Assembly (NCBI GenBank): GCA_031425525.1
Contig: JANPJM010000049.1
Coordinates: 68,482-132,481, forward strand
Origin: JANNMJ01 sp031425525
GTDB taxonomy: Bacteria > Bacteroidota > Bacteroidia > Cytophagales > Hymenobacteraceae
Length of the DNA: 64,000 nt
Direction of reading: 5' to 3'
The position numbers were made by a program, and so were the translations under genes. A model generated the notes under the pieces. The model did not search any database and was not told where the DNA came from. It was given only the letters and a program-made list of their open reading frames with translations. Positions 34,009-44,400 of the stretch are shown here, piece by piece; positions within the stretch are counted from its first letter, which is position 1, and every line of letters starts with the position of its first letter.

Positions 34009-36597
34009 ATGAATACACTAATTGGTTCGCTCGGCCATACGGCCGTAATCGTGGCCTTCGTGGCCGCCGTGGTGGCCGCCGTGTCGTACTACTTCGCCGC
34101 GCGCGGCCGAACTCTCACCGACGGCTCCGACCGGGGCTGGCTGCTGATCGGGCGGGCGGCGTTCGTAGTCCACGGGCTGGCGGTACTCGGTATCGTGGGG
34201 GCGCTCTACGACATCATTTACCACCACCGCTACGAATATTATTACGCTTGGAGCCATTCGAGCAACCACCTACCGGTGAAGTTCATGATTTCCTGCTTCT
34301 GGGAAGGGCAGGAGGGCAGTTTTCTGCTCTGGATATTCTGGCACGTCGTACTGGGCGGCATCCTGATTGCCCGCGCCCGCCGCTGGGAAGCCCCCGTGAT
34401 GGCGGTTTTCGCGGGCGTGCAGGTCTTCCTAACTTCCATGATTCTCGGCGTGGTGCTCACCGATACGCTGCGCATCGGCTCGTCGCCGTTTCTGCTGCTG
34501 AAGGCGTTTATGGGCGATATTCCGGTCTATAAACTCAACCCCAACTATGTGCCGGAAGATGGTAATGGCTTGAACCCCCTCCTTCAGAATTACTGGATGG
34601 TGATCCATCCGCCGACGCTCTTCCTCGGTTTTGCGCTTACGCTCGTGCCGTTTGCGTTTGCGGTGGCCGCGCTTTGGCAGCGCGCTTACACGGCGTGGGT
34701 GCGCCCGACGCTGGCGTGGTCGTTGGCGGGGGCGGGTGTGCTGGGCATCGGCATCATGATGGGTGCTTACTGGGCCTACGAAACGCTCAATTTCGGCGGG
34801 TACTGGAACTGGGATCCCGTCGAGAACGCCGTGTACATTCCGTGGCTGGTGCTGGTGGCGGCGGTGCATTTGCTCATCATCGTGCAGCGGGCGCGGGTGG
34901 GGCTGAAGGCGGCTTTCTCGCTCAGTATCGGCACGTTTTTGCTCGTGCTGTACGCCACGTTTCTCACGCGGTCGGGGGTGCTGGGCAATGCCTCCGTGCA
35001 TTCGTTCACCGATTTGGGCCTGAGCGGACAGTTGCTTGCGTACCTCGGGGCGTTTGTGGTGCTGGCAGTGGCGCTGCTGGCGTTTCGGTGGAAAGAATTG
35101 CCGCCCGATGCTAAGGAACTGAACGCCTATAACGCCGAAACGTGGGTGTTCGTGGGGGCGGCGGTGCTGGGCCTGGGCGCGTTTCAGGTGTTCGCTACCA
35201 CGTCTATTCCCGTTTACAACGCCATCGTGGGGCTGCTGGGCGGCAAGTCATCGTTGGCGCTGCCCGCCGACCAGATTGCCCACTACACCAAGTTTCAACT
35301 CTGGGTGGGCGTGGGGTTTGCCGTCCTCACGGGTATTGCCCAACTGCTGTGGTGGCAGCGCATCGAAGATCGTCGCAAGTTATCCGATGTGTTTTCGACG
35401 CCGCTGATGCTGGCGCTCCTCTTCGCTTCGCTGATCCTGTTGCTCACCAAAGTGCGTAACCCCGTCTGGATCACGCTCCTGACGGTGAGCGTATTTGCAA
35501 TGGTAGCCAACTTCTCGACCCTCGTGCGGCTCGCGCGGCGCGGCACGGCGCTCAACGGCGGCGGCGTGGCGCACATCGGCATTGCCCTGATGCTGATCGG
35601 AATTTTGTACTCGTCGGGCTACTCGCACATCATCTCCAAAAACATCAGCGGGATGGTGTATTCCAAGGAATTGCCCGAAGATATCAACCGCGACAACGTA
35701 CTGCTGTGGCGTAACCAGAACGTGGCGATGTCGCACTACAAACTGATGTACAAAGGGCAGTTTGTGGAGGCGAAGGGCGTGCCCGGCTACATCAACAAAG
35801 ACGACCTGTTCGTGCTGCCCGACGACGAGTATCGCGCCATCGCGCGCACAATCGTCAAGCGCGACGGGAAGACGGTGGCCAAGGTGGGCGATACGCTCAG
35901 CATCTATCCTGAAAACACGTTTTTTGAGGTCGAATTCACCGACAAAAACGATTCGGCGGCCAAGTTTACGCTCTTCCCACGGGCGCAGGTAAACCCGGAA
36001 ATGGGCCTCGTGGCGTCGCCGGACATCAAGGTGTTCTGGGATCACGACATCTACGCGCACGTCAGCACGGTGCCCAAACCCGACGAGGAAAAGGAGTGGA
36101 CGCCGATGCAGGAATACCACGTAAAAGCCGGCGATACGCTCATTCTGAACGATTATATTGCCGTGCTGCGCGCCATCGAGCCGGCGCAGGATGTTACGGG
36201 CCTCCAACTCGCCAAAGGCGATTTGGCGCTCCAGGCCGACCTCATCATCGAAGGCGAAACCAAGCAATACCACGCCCATCCGGTGTGGGCGCTCAAAGGC
36301 AACCTCGTGGGCCGCGTCGCCGATGAAATCCCCGACCTCGGTCTGCGCCTCACCTTCATGAGCATCGACCCGCAGAAGAAGGAATTCACTATCGGCGCCA
36401 GCACGAGTCAGAAGGATTATATCATCCTGAAGGCAGTCGAAAAACCCGGCATCAATCTGCTCTGGCTCGGCACTGGTCTGATGGGGCTGGGCTTGGCCGT
36501 GGCCGCCTGGCGCCGCACTCGCGAAAGCCGGTCGGGGAACATTATTCCGGCCCCGAAGCGTCCCGCGCCGCCTGTGCGCGAGCGGCAGGTGGCGTAG
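34009..36597 (+). CDS. ccmF: Cytochrome c haem lyase CcmF
   Basis: It has 862 residues from ATG 34009 (MNTLIGSLGHTAVIVAFVAAV). About 13-15 hydrophobic segments are visible. Conserved CcmF blocks include HSSNHLPVKFMISCFWEGQEGS, WMVIHPPTLFLGF, and the WWD-type haem loop GGYWNWDPVENAVYIPWL (about 265-282), FLTRSGVLGNASVHSF, and HIGIALMLIGILYSSG. The long soluble segment (about 555-815) is a periplasmic beta domain. CcmF receives haem from CcmE and ligates it to CxxCH apocytochromes. The CcmG and CcmH partners are not in the window. Confidence 0.94.
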   Translation: MNTLIGSLGHTAVIVAFVAAVVAAVSYYFAARGRTLTDGSDRGWLLIGRAAFVVHGLAVLGIVGALYDIIYHHRYEYYYAWSHSSNHLPVKFMISCFWEGQEGSFLLWIFWHVVLGGILIARARRWEAPVMAVFAGVQVFLTSMILGVVLTDTLRIGSSPFLLLKAFMGDIPVYKLNPNYVPEDGNGLNPLLQNYWMVIHPPTLFLGFALTLVPFAFAVAALWQRAYTAWVRPTLAWSLAGAGVLGIGIMMGAYWAYETLNFGGYWNWDPVENAVYIPWLVLVAAVHLLIIVQRARVGLKAAFSLSIGTFLLVLYATFLTRSGVLGNASVHSFTDLGLSGQLLAYLGAFVVLAVALLAFRWKELPPDAKELNAYNAETWVFVGAAVLGLGAFQVFATTSIPVYNAIVGLLGGKSSLALPADQIAHYTKFQLWVGVGFAVLTGIAQLLWWQRIEDRRKLSDVFSTPLMLALLFASLILLLTKVRNPVWITLLTVSVFAMVANFSTLVRLARRGTALNGGGVAHIGIALMLIGILYSSGYSHIISKNISGMVYSKELPEDINRDNVLLWRNQNVAMSHYKLMYKGQFVEAKGVPGYINKDDLFVLPDDEYRAIARTIVKRDGKTVAKVGDTLSIYPENTFFEVEFTDKNDSAAKFTLFPRAQVNPEMGLVASPDIKVFWDHDIYAHVSTVPKPDEEKEWTPMQEYHVKAGDTLILNDYIAVLRAIEPAQDVTGLQLAKGDLALQADLIIEGETKQYHAHPVWALKGNLVGRVADEIPDLGLRLTFMSIDPQKKEFTIGASTSQKDYIILKAVEKPGINLLWLGTGLMGLGLAVAAWRRTRESRSGNIIPAPKRPAPPVRERQVA

Positions 36598-36617
36598 GCT
36601 TGGGTGGTGTAATGTAC

Positions 36618-36667
36618 TTAACGGCAAAAAGGCCAGACGCTTGCGCGTCTGGCCTTTTTGCCGTTAA
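36618..36667. terminator. Bidirectional terminator after ccmF
   Basis: A perfect 23-bp stem, with arms TTAACGGCAAAAAGGCCAGA... (36618-36640) and the complement (36645-36667), closed by a 4-base loop. The A5/T5 blocks in the stem serve both strands, fitting the convergent genes ccmF and 36894. Confidence 0.92.
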
Positions 36668-36710
36668 GGCACGAACCGTGCGTCTACCGCCACCTAATAC
36701 GATGGTCGTT

Positions 36711-36803
36711 ATGTGGGAACGTTTCGTTGAAAAATCAATGATCGTTCACAAAAAAAGCGATAAATGTGTGAACGTTCTGCCGAAAAATCGACAATCGTTC
36801 ACA
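36711..36803. repeat. Two 40-bp inverted-repeat units in tandem
   Basis: Copies at 36711-36750 and 36764-36803 share the pattern ATGTGnGAACGTT, then GAAAAATC, then ATCGTTCACA. Each is an imperfect palindrome with TGTGAACG/CGTTCACA ends. The region between ccmF and the 36894 gene has no coding content. They may be operators or a mobile repeat; they do not form a CRISPR array. Confidence 0.6.
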
Positions 36804-36893
36804 CATCAGCCGGGCTTATAGGTAATCTTTTCGCCGAAAAACGGTCGAGTCTGAAAACTGTCTGCGTTCACCGCAGCGCCTCCCCCGCCGCCG

Positions 36894-37448
36894 CTACTGC
36901 CCCCGCAATTCCCGCAACTGTCGCTCCAGATCGAGCGTCCGGAACGTGACTTTCGTTTCCAGATCTTCGTAAGCGCGCTGCAACGTATCGGCTTGTTCGG
37001 CGAGGTGGGCATTGGCGGCGGCTAATTCTTGGGTACGTAGCTCGACGATTTTATCCAGTTCGGCCGGGGAGCGCAGGAGCATGGCTTGCGGCAGCACCTT
37101 CGCCAACCCCACGATGGTGCCCCACGACACCACGGCCGTCAGGAACCGCACCAGGGCACTTACGCGATACACCGGCACCCAAAAGATAATGGCATCGATG
37201 AGGTGCGTGGCGCCGCACGCCAAAATGAATAGCCCAAAGAGGAGAAATACGCGCTGAAACGGGATATCGCGCCGCCGCCGCACGAAGAACGCGAGCAAAA
37301 ACGGAATCGTAAAATACGCCGCCCAAATCGCCAGATCCGACGCGATGTACAGCCAGCCGTGGAACTCCGTCCACTGCCCGCACTGCCAGCGCGGCGGCCA
37401 CGATGAGCTATCGAAGAGGCGGGTGAAGAAGTCGATGATCTGATCCAT
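36894..37448 (-). CDS. Stand-alone ethylene-receptor-like membrane domain
   Basis: It has 184 residues from ATG 37448 (MDQIIDFFTRLF). Residues about 30-120 form three membrane helices aligned with the ethylene-binding domain of plant ETR1. The positions that matter in ETR1 are present with correct spacing: Asp38 (ETR1 D25), Tyr45 (Y32), Ile48 (I35), Ile75 (I62), Cys78 (C65) and His82 (H69), within IASDLAIWAAYFTIP and LFILACGATHL. Cys65 and His69 of ETR1 hold the Cu(I) cofactor. After the last helix comes a coiled coil (ELRTQELAAANAHLAEQA ... RTLDLERQLREL) that in relatives leads into PAS and histidine kinase domains, but here the gene ends. No kinase follows. Function as an ethylene or copper sensor is inferred. 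Confidence 0.8.
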   Translation of the reverse strand: MDQIIDFFTRLFDSSSWPPRWQCGQWTEFHGWLYIASDLAIWAAYFTIPFLLAFFVRRRRDIPFQRVFLLFGLFILACGATHLIDAIIFWVPVYRVSALVRFLTAVVSWGTIVGLAKVLPQAMLLRSPAELDKIVELRTQELAAANAHLAEQADTLQRAYEDLETKVTFRTLDLERQLRELRGQ

Positions 37449-37613
37449 TGCAGTAACGAGAAACGAGCGAAGGTGATAAGCAGATAGCCAAGCGCAAAAA
37501 TCGGTTAGCGGCACCGCTCCGGCATCGTTGGTCGCACAACGGCCGGCCCTCCCCACGCTGAGGGAAGGCCGGCCGTTGATGCGTCGGGCCACATGCCGCC
37601 GCGGCTCGCGTCG

Positions 37614-40600
37614 TTAGCGCTGAATGCTCAACTGGCGCGTTATAAGCTGATCGTCAAGCGCAATCCGCACCGAGTACAAGCCCGCTGCCAAGTGGCGCAA
37701 GTCCAGGGTGTGCGTAGCGTTATCGGTCAGCGGTGCCGAGTGTACCAAGCGACCGAGGTTGTCGAAAACGGTCAGGTGGGCACGGGTGGCGCCGGTCTGG
37801 TGCAGCTCCACCCGCGTCTCGCCGGTGGTGGGGTTCGGGAACATCTGCACGCCTTCCGCAAGCGCCGATGGCGAGAGACCTACCAGCGTCGAGAACGAGA
37901 TCGGGCCCGTGAGGGTGGGCGCGCCCCCGGTGCAGGTGCCCAGCACGTACGCTTGGTACGTCGCGCTTGGTGCCAAACCCGTCAGGCTCGCCGTACCGCT
38001 TGTGGCGGCCACGGTAGTGCCACCGCTGAATGGGTTGAAGCCCACGGAGCCGTACACCACCGAATATGTGGCGCCGGCGGTAGCGGTAAACGCCACCGTG
38101 GCCGTCGTGGAGGTCAACATCGACGCGGTGGGTGCAGTGGCAGCTGCGCACACGATGCCCGGCGTGAGGGCGATATTGTCGACGTACAAACGATCAGCGT
38201 CGCGGCCCGTGTAGGCGTGCCAGCCGAAGTAATACGTGCCGGTGGCAGTGGGGGTAAATTCGACGGCGATGGGGTTGGGGAACGTGTTCACCACAATCGC
38301 CGTGTCGTTGAAAATCTGCTCCCCGACGGCCAGCGCGGCGGCGGTAGCAGCCGTGGCCACGCGCACTTCCAGTGCCTCGGGGGCGGCACCGGCGCGCGCC
38401 TCAAACGTGAGGTCATACGTTACACCCGCAAAAAGCTGCATCGCGGGCGATACGAACCAGTCGTCTTTCGGCGTATTCGACTCTATCCGGAACCCGTTGG
38501 GTGGCGTCGCCGTGAGGGTAGCCAGGTTGAGTACCCGCCACTGCGAGGTGTCGGCGTTGACGTTGAGTACTTCCCAACCACAGGGGAGCGTATTGGCGGG
38601 TATTGCGTCGAAGTTTTCGGATACGGGAGCGAGCAGAGTAGGCGGGGCGCACAGGGTCGTAAATAGCCGTGGCCCTACGCGGGCGCTTTGGCCTACACCA
38701 CCGCAGGTAGTCACGACGTAAAAATCGTAGTTGGTGAGGGGCGTCAGGCCGCTGATGGTGGTGGGGCCGGTGCCGGGCACCGAGGTGCCGGCCGTGAGCG
38801 GGTTGAAGCCCTGCGGGCCATACAGGAAGGTGTAAGCCGTGGCACCAGGTGCCGCCGTAAAGCCCAGCGTAGCCGTGGTAGCCGTCACATTCTGCGCGGC
38901 TAAATTGGTCGGTGCCGGGCAGGCAGCACCTAACCGCACACTCACATCATCGACAAAGATGCGGAGCCGATTGGCATCGCTGGTACCAAAGAACCCGATA
39001 TGATATACGCCCGTCGTGGGAACGGCAAACGTGATGGTCGCCGTCTGGTAAATCGCATTAATCAGGCTGCGCCCTACGAAGAGCGGCGTCGTCATCAGGG
39101 TGGCGTTGGGGCCGGTCCCCAACCGTACGAGTAGATTTTCGGGTGAGGTAGCTGCCCCGACGCGGTACGCAAACGAAAACTCGTAATTCTGACCTGCCGT
39201 CAGCCGCAAACCGGGCGTGTACACCCAGTCGTTCATCTTCTCGGTGGGGTTCCAGCGGATGGCCAGCGCGTTGGGTGCCGAGGCGGCCGACGCATTCGCG
39301 CGCCGGTTGCGCCACTCGATGGTATCGCCGTTGATATTTTCAGTTGACCAGCCGCAGGGTAGGCGCCCGGCGGGGGTCGAATCGAAATTCTCGATGTACG
39401 GCAGCGCCGTGATGGCCGGCGCGGCGCACGGCGTGAAAAAGCCCACCGGGCCCACTGAAGCGCTATTGCCAAGGATGCCGCAATCGCGGATGACATATAC
39501 TTCGTACGCCGTCAGTTGCGACAACCCCGTGAGCGTAACGCTACCGGTACCCGTGGTTGCGGTGCTGCCACTGTTGGCCGGGTTGAAGCCGCGCGGCCCG
39601 TATTTGATGGTAAACGCCGTACCGGGGCCAGGCGTGAAGCTGATGAGCGCCGAAGTCGGCGCCACGTTGCTCACTCGCACGCTGCCGCGCACGGCTGCAC
39701 ACGCCGGGCCGGGCTCCACGCGTACATCATCGATATAGAGGCGGAAGCGGTCGGGCCGGCTGAAAGCGTGAAATCCGAAGTAGTACACACCCGTGCTGGG
39801 CGCCGTAAAGGTGCCCGTCGAACGTGGCGCGTTCGTGAAGGTGGCCCGTGTCAGGAGCGTGTCGCGGAACAGCACATCCGTCATTGCAGCGGCGTTCGGT
39901 GCCGTGCCAATCAACACTTCCAGCCGTTCGGGGTCGGTTGCCGAACCCACGCGCGACACAAACGACACGTCGTAGTTCAGCCCGGCCGTCATTTGAATGC
40001 CGGGTAGGTAGAACCAATCATCCTTGGCGCTGCCCGAGGAACCGCTGCGCGTCTCGATGCGCATCCCGTTCGGCGGCGACGCCGTGCTGGTGCCCAAGCG
40101 CACGGTGCGCCAGCGGGCCGTATCGCCGTTGACGTTTTCTACCGTAATGCCGCAGGGCAAGCGGTTGCTGCTCACTCCGTCGAAGTTTTCGATGTAGGGT
40201 AAAGCCGTTACGGTGGCGGCCTGGCAGAAATACACCGGACCGGCGTACCCGCCTTGCAGCCCGGCGCCGCAACTGCTCTGCACATAGGCCACGTACGCCT
40301 GCCCCGGTACGATGCCGGTCAGCGTGGCCGTGTTAGTGGTAGTAGTAACGGTGGTGCCGCCCGGCGGTACGAAGCCTACGGGGCCATACACGACGTTATA
40401 GCTCTGGGCGCCGGTCACGCCGGAAAAAGTTACGGTGGCGGAGCCGCCTGCTGCGACCGCGTTCAGGTTGGATGGACGCGGGCAGAGATCAGGCAGAAAC
40501 CGGTACGTGGTGCCGGGCGTCGGAAGGTGCGAATGTCGGAAATTGAAACGCAGACCCGAGTAGTTGGCATCGCGGAAGACGGGTGCTGTCCAGGCATCGC

Positions 40601-41306
40601 CCGAAAATTTTTGCACCGTGAGCGGCAACGAGCCGGTCACGCCTCGTATGCCGGCCTGCGAGCCGCGGAAGCTGCTGGCGTTGGCGCTCGCCGTAGCCGT
40701 GCCGTACACAAACTCAACGCGCCGGGAAGTTTCGTAGAGCTTAAGCTGAAATTCAAAGTTTGCAAACTGCGTCGGAAAAACCCGTGGCATCTGGAACTCC
40801 TTATCGCGCACGTTTTTCCACTGAATCGTGCAGACTCGGTTGGGCGCCGCGCCGGTGGTACTGACCCGAAATTCGGCCGGCGTGCCGGCCGGCTCTAGGT
40901 CGTAGTTGAAAGGCGCAATGATGAACTCATCGGCCGGATCAGGGGAAGAAAGCGCACCCGGCCCGGTATACGCCTGTGGGTTGGTAATGTAGAGCGACGC
41001 CGACGAAGGCGCCACCGTGCCCAGCTTGATGAAGCCGTTGGTATTGAAGATGAACTGCGTGAACGTCTGCCCGGCGAACGGGAAACTGAAGCCGATGGGT
41101 ACGGGCGCCGAATTGGCATCATCGGGATTGGCTACTGCGATGGGCGTACCCGCAGCGCCTACATCCTGATAAGTGCCGGCTGCCACCAAGGCATCGATGG
41201 CCAGATAGCCTGGCTGAGCCATAGTGGGCAGCGCGCGGCCGGCCGCCAGCAGGGTGGCCGCCAGCAGCAAATGCCGAAGCCGAAAACGAGTGAAAAAAAA
41301 CGACAT
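37614..41306 (-). CDS. Giant T9SS cargo protein with adhesin-like modules
   Basis: It has 1230 residues from ATG 41306 (MSFFFTRFRLRHLLLAATLLAAG); a weaker ATG lies 15 codons upstream. After the signal peptide comes an N-terminal lectin-like domain (about 30-260; TYQDVGAAGTPIAVAN, FIFNTNGFIKLGT, RVCTIQWKNVRD). Then four fibronectin-type modules (LTGLSQLTAYEVYVIRDCG type) alternate with three cleaved-adhesin/MAM-like modules that open ALPYIENFD or SENFDAIPAN and contain LPCGW-type Cys, DDWFYLPG and YYFGFHAF. The C-terminus (MFPNPTTGETRVELHQTG to AAGLYSVRIALDDQLITRQL) is a type A sorting domain. It is probably a surface or secreted adhesin. The N-terminal domain matches that of the next protein. 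Confidence 0.88.
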   Translation of the reverse strand: MSFFFTRFRLRHLLLAATLLAAGRALPTMAQPGYLAIDALVAAGTYQDVGAAGTPIAVANPDDANSAPVPIGFSFPFAGQTFTQFIFNTNGFIKLGTVAPSSASLYITNPQAYTGPGALSSPDPADEFIIAPFNYDLEPAGTPAEFRVSTTGAAPNRVCTIQWKNVRDKEFQMPRVFPTQFANFEFQLKLYETSRRVEFVYGTATASANASSFRGSQAGIRGVTGSLPLTVQKFSGDAWTAPVFRDANYSGLRFNFRHSHLPTPGTTYRFLPDLCPRPSNLNAVAAGGSATVTFSGVTGAQSYNVVYGPVGFVPPGGTTVTTTTNTATLTGIVPGQAYVAYVQSSCGAGLQGGYAGPVYFCQAATVTALPYIENFDGVSSNRLPCGITVENVNGDTARWRTVRLGTSTASPPNGMRIETRSGSSGSAKDDWFYLPGIQMTAGLNYDVSFVSRVGSATDPERLEVLIGTAPNAAAMTDVLFRDTLLTRATFTNAPRSTGTFTAPSTGVYYFGFHAFSRPDRFRLYIDDVRVEPGPACAAVRGSVRVSNVAPTSALISFTPGPGTAFTIKYGPRGFNPANSGSTATTGTGSVTLTGLSQLTAYEVYVIRDCGILGNSASVGPVGFFTPCAAPAITALPYIENFDSTPAGRLPCGWSTENINGDTIEWRNRRANASAASAPNALAIRWNPTEKMNDWVYTPGLRLTAGQNYEFSFAYRVGAATSPENLLVRLGTGPNATLMTTPLFVGRSLINAIYQTATITFAVPTTGVYHIGFFGTSDANRLRIFVDDVSVRLGAACPAPTNLAAQNVTATTATLGFTAAPGATAYTFLYGPQGFNPLTAGTSVPGTGPTTISGLTPLTNYDFYVVTTCGGVGQSARVGPRLFTTLCAPPTLLAPVSENFDAIPANTLPCGWEVLNVNADTSQWRVLNLATLTATPPNGFRIESNTPKDDWFVSPAMQLFAGVTYDLTFEARAGAAPEALEVRVATAATAAALAVGEQIFNDTAIVVNTFPNPIAVEFTPTATGTYYFGWHAYTGRDADRLYVDNIALTPGIVCAAATAPTASMLTSTTATVAFTATAGATYSVVYGSVGFNPFSGGTTVAATSGTASLTGLAPSATYQAYVLGTCTGGAPTLTGPISFSTLVGLSPSALAEGVQMFPNPTTGETRVELHQTGATRAHLTVFDNLGRLVHSAPLTDNATHTLDLRHLAAGLYSVRIALDDQLITRQLSIQR

Positions 41307-41414
41307 TTCAAAAATGAATGATTGGTAGATGATGGCCTTTGGGAAGAACATGGAGTACTATCCTTGTGGCTAAAGTTCGCTGTTTCGTGCGGTTACTGGT
41401 TGCGCCGGGCAATC

Positions 41415-41451
41415 AAAACGGGGCCGGCCACGCACACGCGACCGGCCCCGT
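41415..41451 (-). terminator. Terminator of the 2.45-kb-residue cargo gene
   Basis: On the minus strand ACGGGGCCGG pairs with CCGGCCCCGT around a 13-base loop and is followed by TTTTG. It lies 27 bases after the stop codon of the 41478 gene. Confidence 0.6.
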
Positions 41452-41477
41452 CTGATTGTCGATCCGGCAAATCCGGG

Positions 41478-44400
41478 TTATTCGACCACTACGCGCCGAA
41501 CCACCGTGGTAGCACCGGCCTGCACCCGAAGCGAGTAGACGCCCCGCGCCAGACCCGCCGTTCCGATACCGCCGCTCAGGGCGCCATCGCGCGCCACGAG
41601 CGAGGTGCGGCCCACCACACGGCCCAGATTATCGAGCAGAGTGGCGCCCACCGCGCTCACCGTGGCGGGCAGGTTGGTGAGATCCACGCGAAGCTCGGCG
41701 TTCTGCGCAACGGGGTTGGGGTACACCTGCACCACTACGTCGCCGAGCGCCGTAGCCGCGCCCAGCGGGTTGTTGGCAGCGCCGAACACCAGCTCGAAGC
41801 GCGCCCCACGGTGCGAAGCATCCATCGAGAAAGCGTACGCCGGGTTGGTGCGCACGTCTTGCGTGGTACCCGTCATCAGATCGCGCAGCAGCACCGGCAC
41901 GTTAGCCGGCACGTTGCGAATAGCTGCCAGGTTGAGCTTGTACGCGCCGGTTATGGCTACCTCCACGCCCAGCGGCACCACCGTAGTGGTAGCGGCATCG
42001 AGCAAGGGTAAGCCGTTCACTGCCAACTCGTCGCCGGTAGCCGTGCGCGTGAAGATCGACGGCATATCGCCCGTCGAGCGGAGTTTATAGCCATCGAAGT
42101 ACGTATCGGCCAGCGGCGTAGCGCCGGTCTCGAAGTACACCGTCGTCATATCGGCCGTAACCCGCCCAACCTGATGGAGCGACAGATCGACCATCGGCCG
42201 GGTGTCGGCCGTAGGCAAGCCACGGAAGTGGCTTGGGTTGGCGTAGGTTAGCGGACGCAGCGCGTTGGTGAAGGTCAGCGTAGCGCTTCCCGTCGCGGGG
42301 CGGCGCACGAAGATGCCCTGGCCCATCGGGATCAGACCGTCCGTGAGCGAGCCCATGCCATTGGCACGGGTGAGGTACACGCCGTCGAGGCCATTGGCAT
42401 ATGGCTGCTCCGATTTGTACACCGACACTTGCACGTTCAGCCCGGCTGCCGTCAGCGTCGCTGGTGCAAAGCTGTCCCAGTCGATGGGCGATGGGTAGGG
42501 GTTGCCCAGCAGGTTCCAGCCGGAATTTGACAGACCGTTGGTGTTTTCCACCGGTACAGTCACATCGCCGTTGCCGAGGGTGCCCACGAAATCGGGCTTA
42601 ACGATACCTTGCAGGTACACCGTGTAGCCCCGGCCCGACACCAACGCGTCGGTCAAATCACCTGGCGACCGATACCCACGTTCAAACAAGGGGAAAGCAC
42701 TCGTGATACGCGGTTCAGCGTAATCATACACATTGGGGAAAGGCCGCAGCGAGTAGGCATTCGGGTCTGTAGCGGCATTATACGCACTGTTCACTATCGG
42801 CTGGAAAGAGGTCGCGGCCAAATCTGCTACGGTGGTATTCGTCACTGGCGAGGAGAAGTGGCGATACCCTAGACCGGGGTTTGCGCTTGGGTCGAGGTAG
42901 CGCTGTACCCGGGCGTTGCCTACTACGGCGCCGCCCACGGCGTTCACCGCCATCGCCGTACCGGTAGCGTCGGAAAGCAGCGTGAGTGGCTTGCCGTTGG
43001 TCGTCAATTGGCCATCCAGGGTCAGCAGACGCTTTATCTGCACGGCACCGGGGCCTTGCAGCACCGCGCCGATGTTGCCGATGGTCAGGTTCTCAAACGT
43101 GCGTGTACCTGCGCCCACTGCGAGCGTCGAGGCACTGGCACCGCTAGTGCCCAACGCCAAAGTGGCGGCCGGGTTGCTCACGAAATTACCCGTGACAACT
43201 GTTGCACCGTTCACCGTGAGGGTGCCGGCCGTGTGGGTCAGCGTGGCACCCGTGCGGATGTCAAGCCCGCCGAGCGTCAGGTTCGTGCCCGCGGTGGGCA
43301 TCGTGGTAGCGTTGGCCGGAGCAACTACCACAGAGGCAGCCAGCACCGTGGTCAACGAGGGGTTGTTGGCATTCACCGTTGCGGGTTCGATCGTGGGAAA
43401 GAAGTTGCCGATGACCGCAGGATCAAGTGCGCTGCTCACGCCGCCGGTGAAGATAATCCGATCCGTAACCGCAATCTCGAAGGTGCCGGTTGGGTCGCTC
43501 GTCAAGTCCATGGCCACCCGCAGCATCAGCGTAGCGCCTGGCGTCAGCCCGGTCGTATGCATCGAGGAGAGCGTACCGACGCCATCATCGTCGTCGCAGT
43601 CCAGCACGGTCAGGCTACCCCCGCACGTCGTGTACGAGTAGAGGTATAGCCGGGTGTCGCCGAGGGTGGAACCGACCGGCTTGCGCAGATCTACGTTCAG
43701 CTCGCCGGTGGCGGGTGCTATCACGCGGTAGAACACATCTTTCTCCGCATTACTGAGGCCTTGGCACGTACCCACGATGGTCGGCGAACTGTCGAAAGCG
43801 CCGTTGGTGGTGCCGGCCGTGAACGTCGGCCGGACGGTCTGTACCGTCAACGCAATGGCAGCACAAGGCTCATCGTTGGCGGGAGCGGGCGGCGCGATGG
43901 CGCGCGTACCGGTCGGGTTCGGGGTCGTAGCGGTCACGTTCACGCCCTCGATCAGTACCGTAGTAGGCAGCAGTTGCGCATCGAGGGTATTGCCCACGAC
44001 AGCCGTCGGCTTGACGTTGTACGTGAGGTACACGTAGTTCTGGCCGCCGGGGAAGTTGTAGTTCGGCGTGAAAGTCACGTCGCCGGCGCCGTTGAAATTG
44101 CGGCCCGAGCCGATGAGCGCTGCTGTGCCGTCGAACACGGTATTGCGCGAAACCCACAGCTTGACGCCGTTGGTGTTCAGATCGGCATTCGTTGCATCGC
44201 TGTTATTGGAGCGGAACGTGATGCTCTGTAACCGCTGATTGCCTACGCCGCCCAGAATGCGTACCTGCAGGCGCAGAATCGGATTGTCGGCCGAGCCCTG
44301 GCCCACCGCAACGGTGCTGGCTTGCGTGATGGCCACCGTCGAAACCGTTTTCGGCTGCTGCGAGACGCAGACGGTGAAATCGCCCTGCACGGTCGCCGTG

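Noticed and set aside
36711..36803. A short CRISPR array
   Set aside because: Only two units with a 13-base gap, palindromic along the whole unit, and no cas genes nearby.
37537..37578. Terminator after the 37614 cargo gene (CAACGGCCGGCC hairpin)
   Set aside because: A good stem, but there is no T-run on the minus strand where it would be needed.
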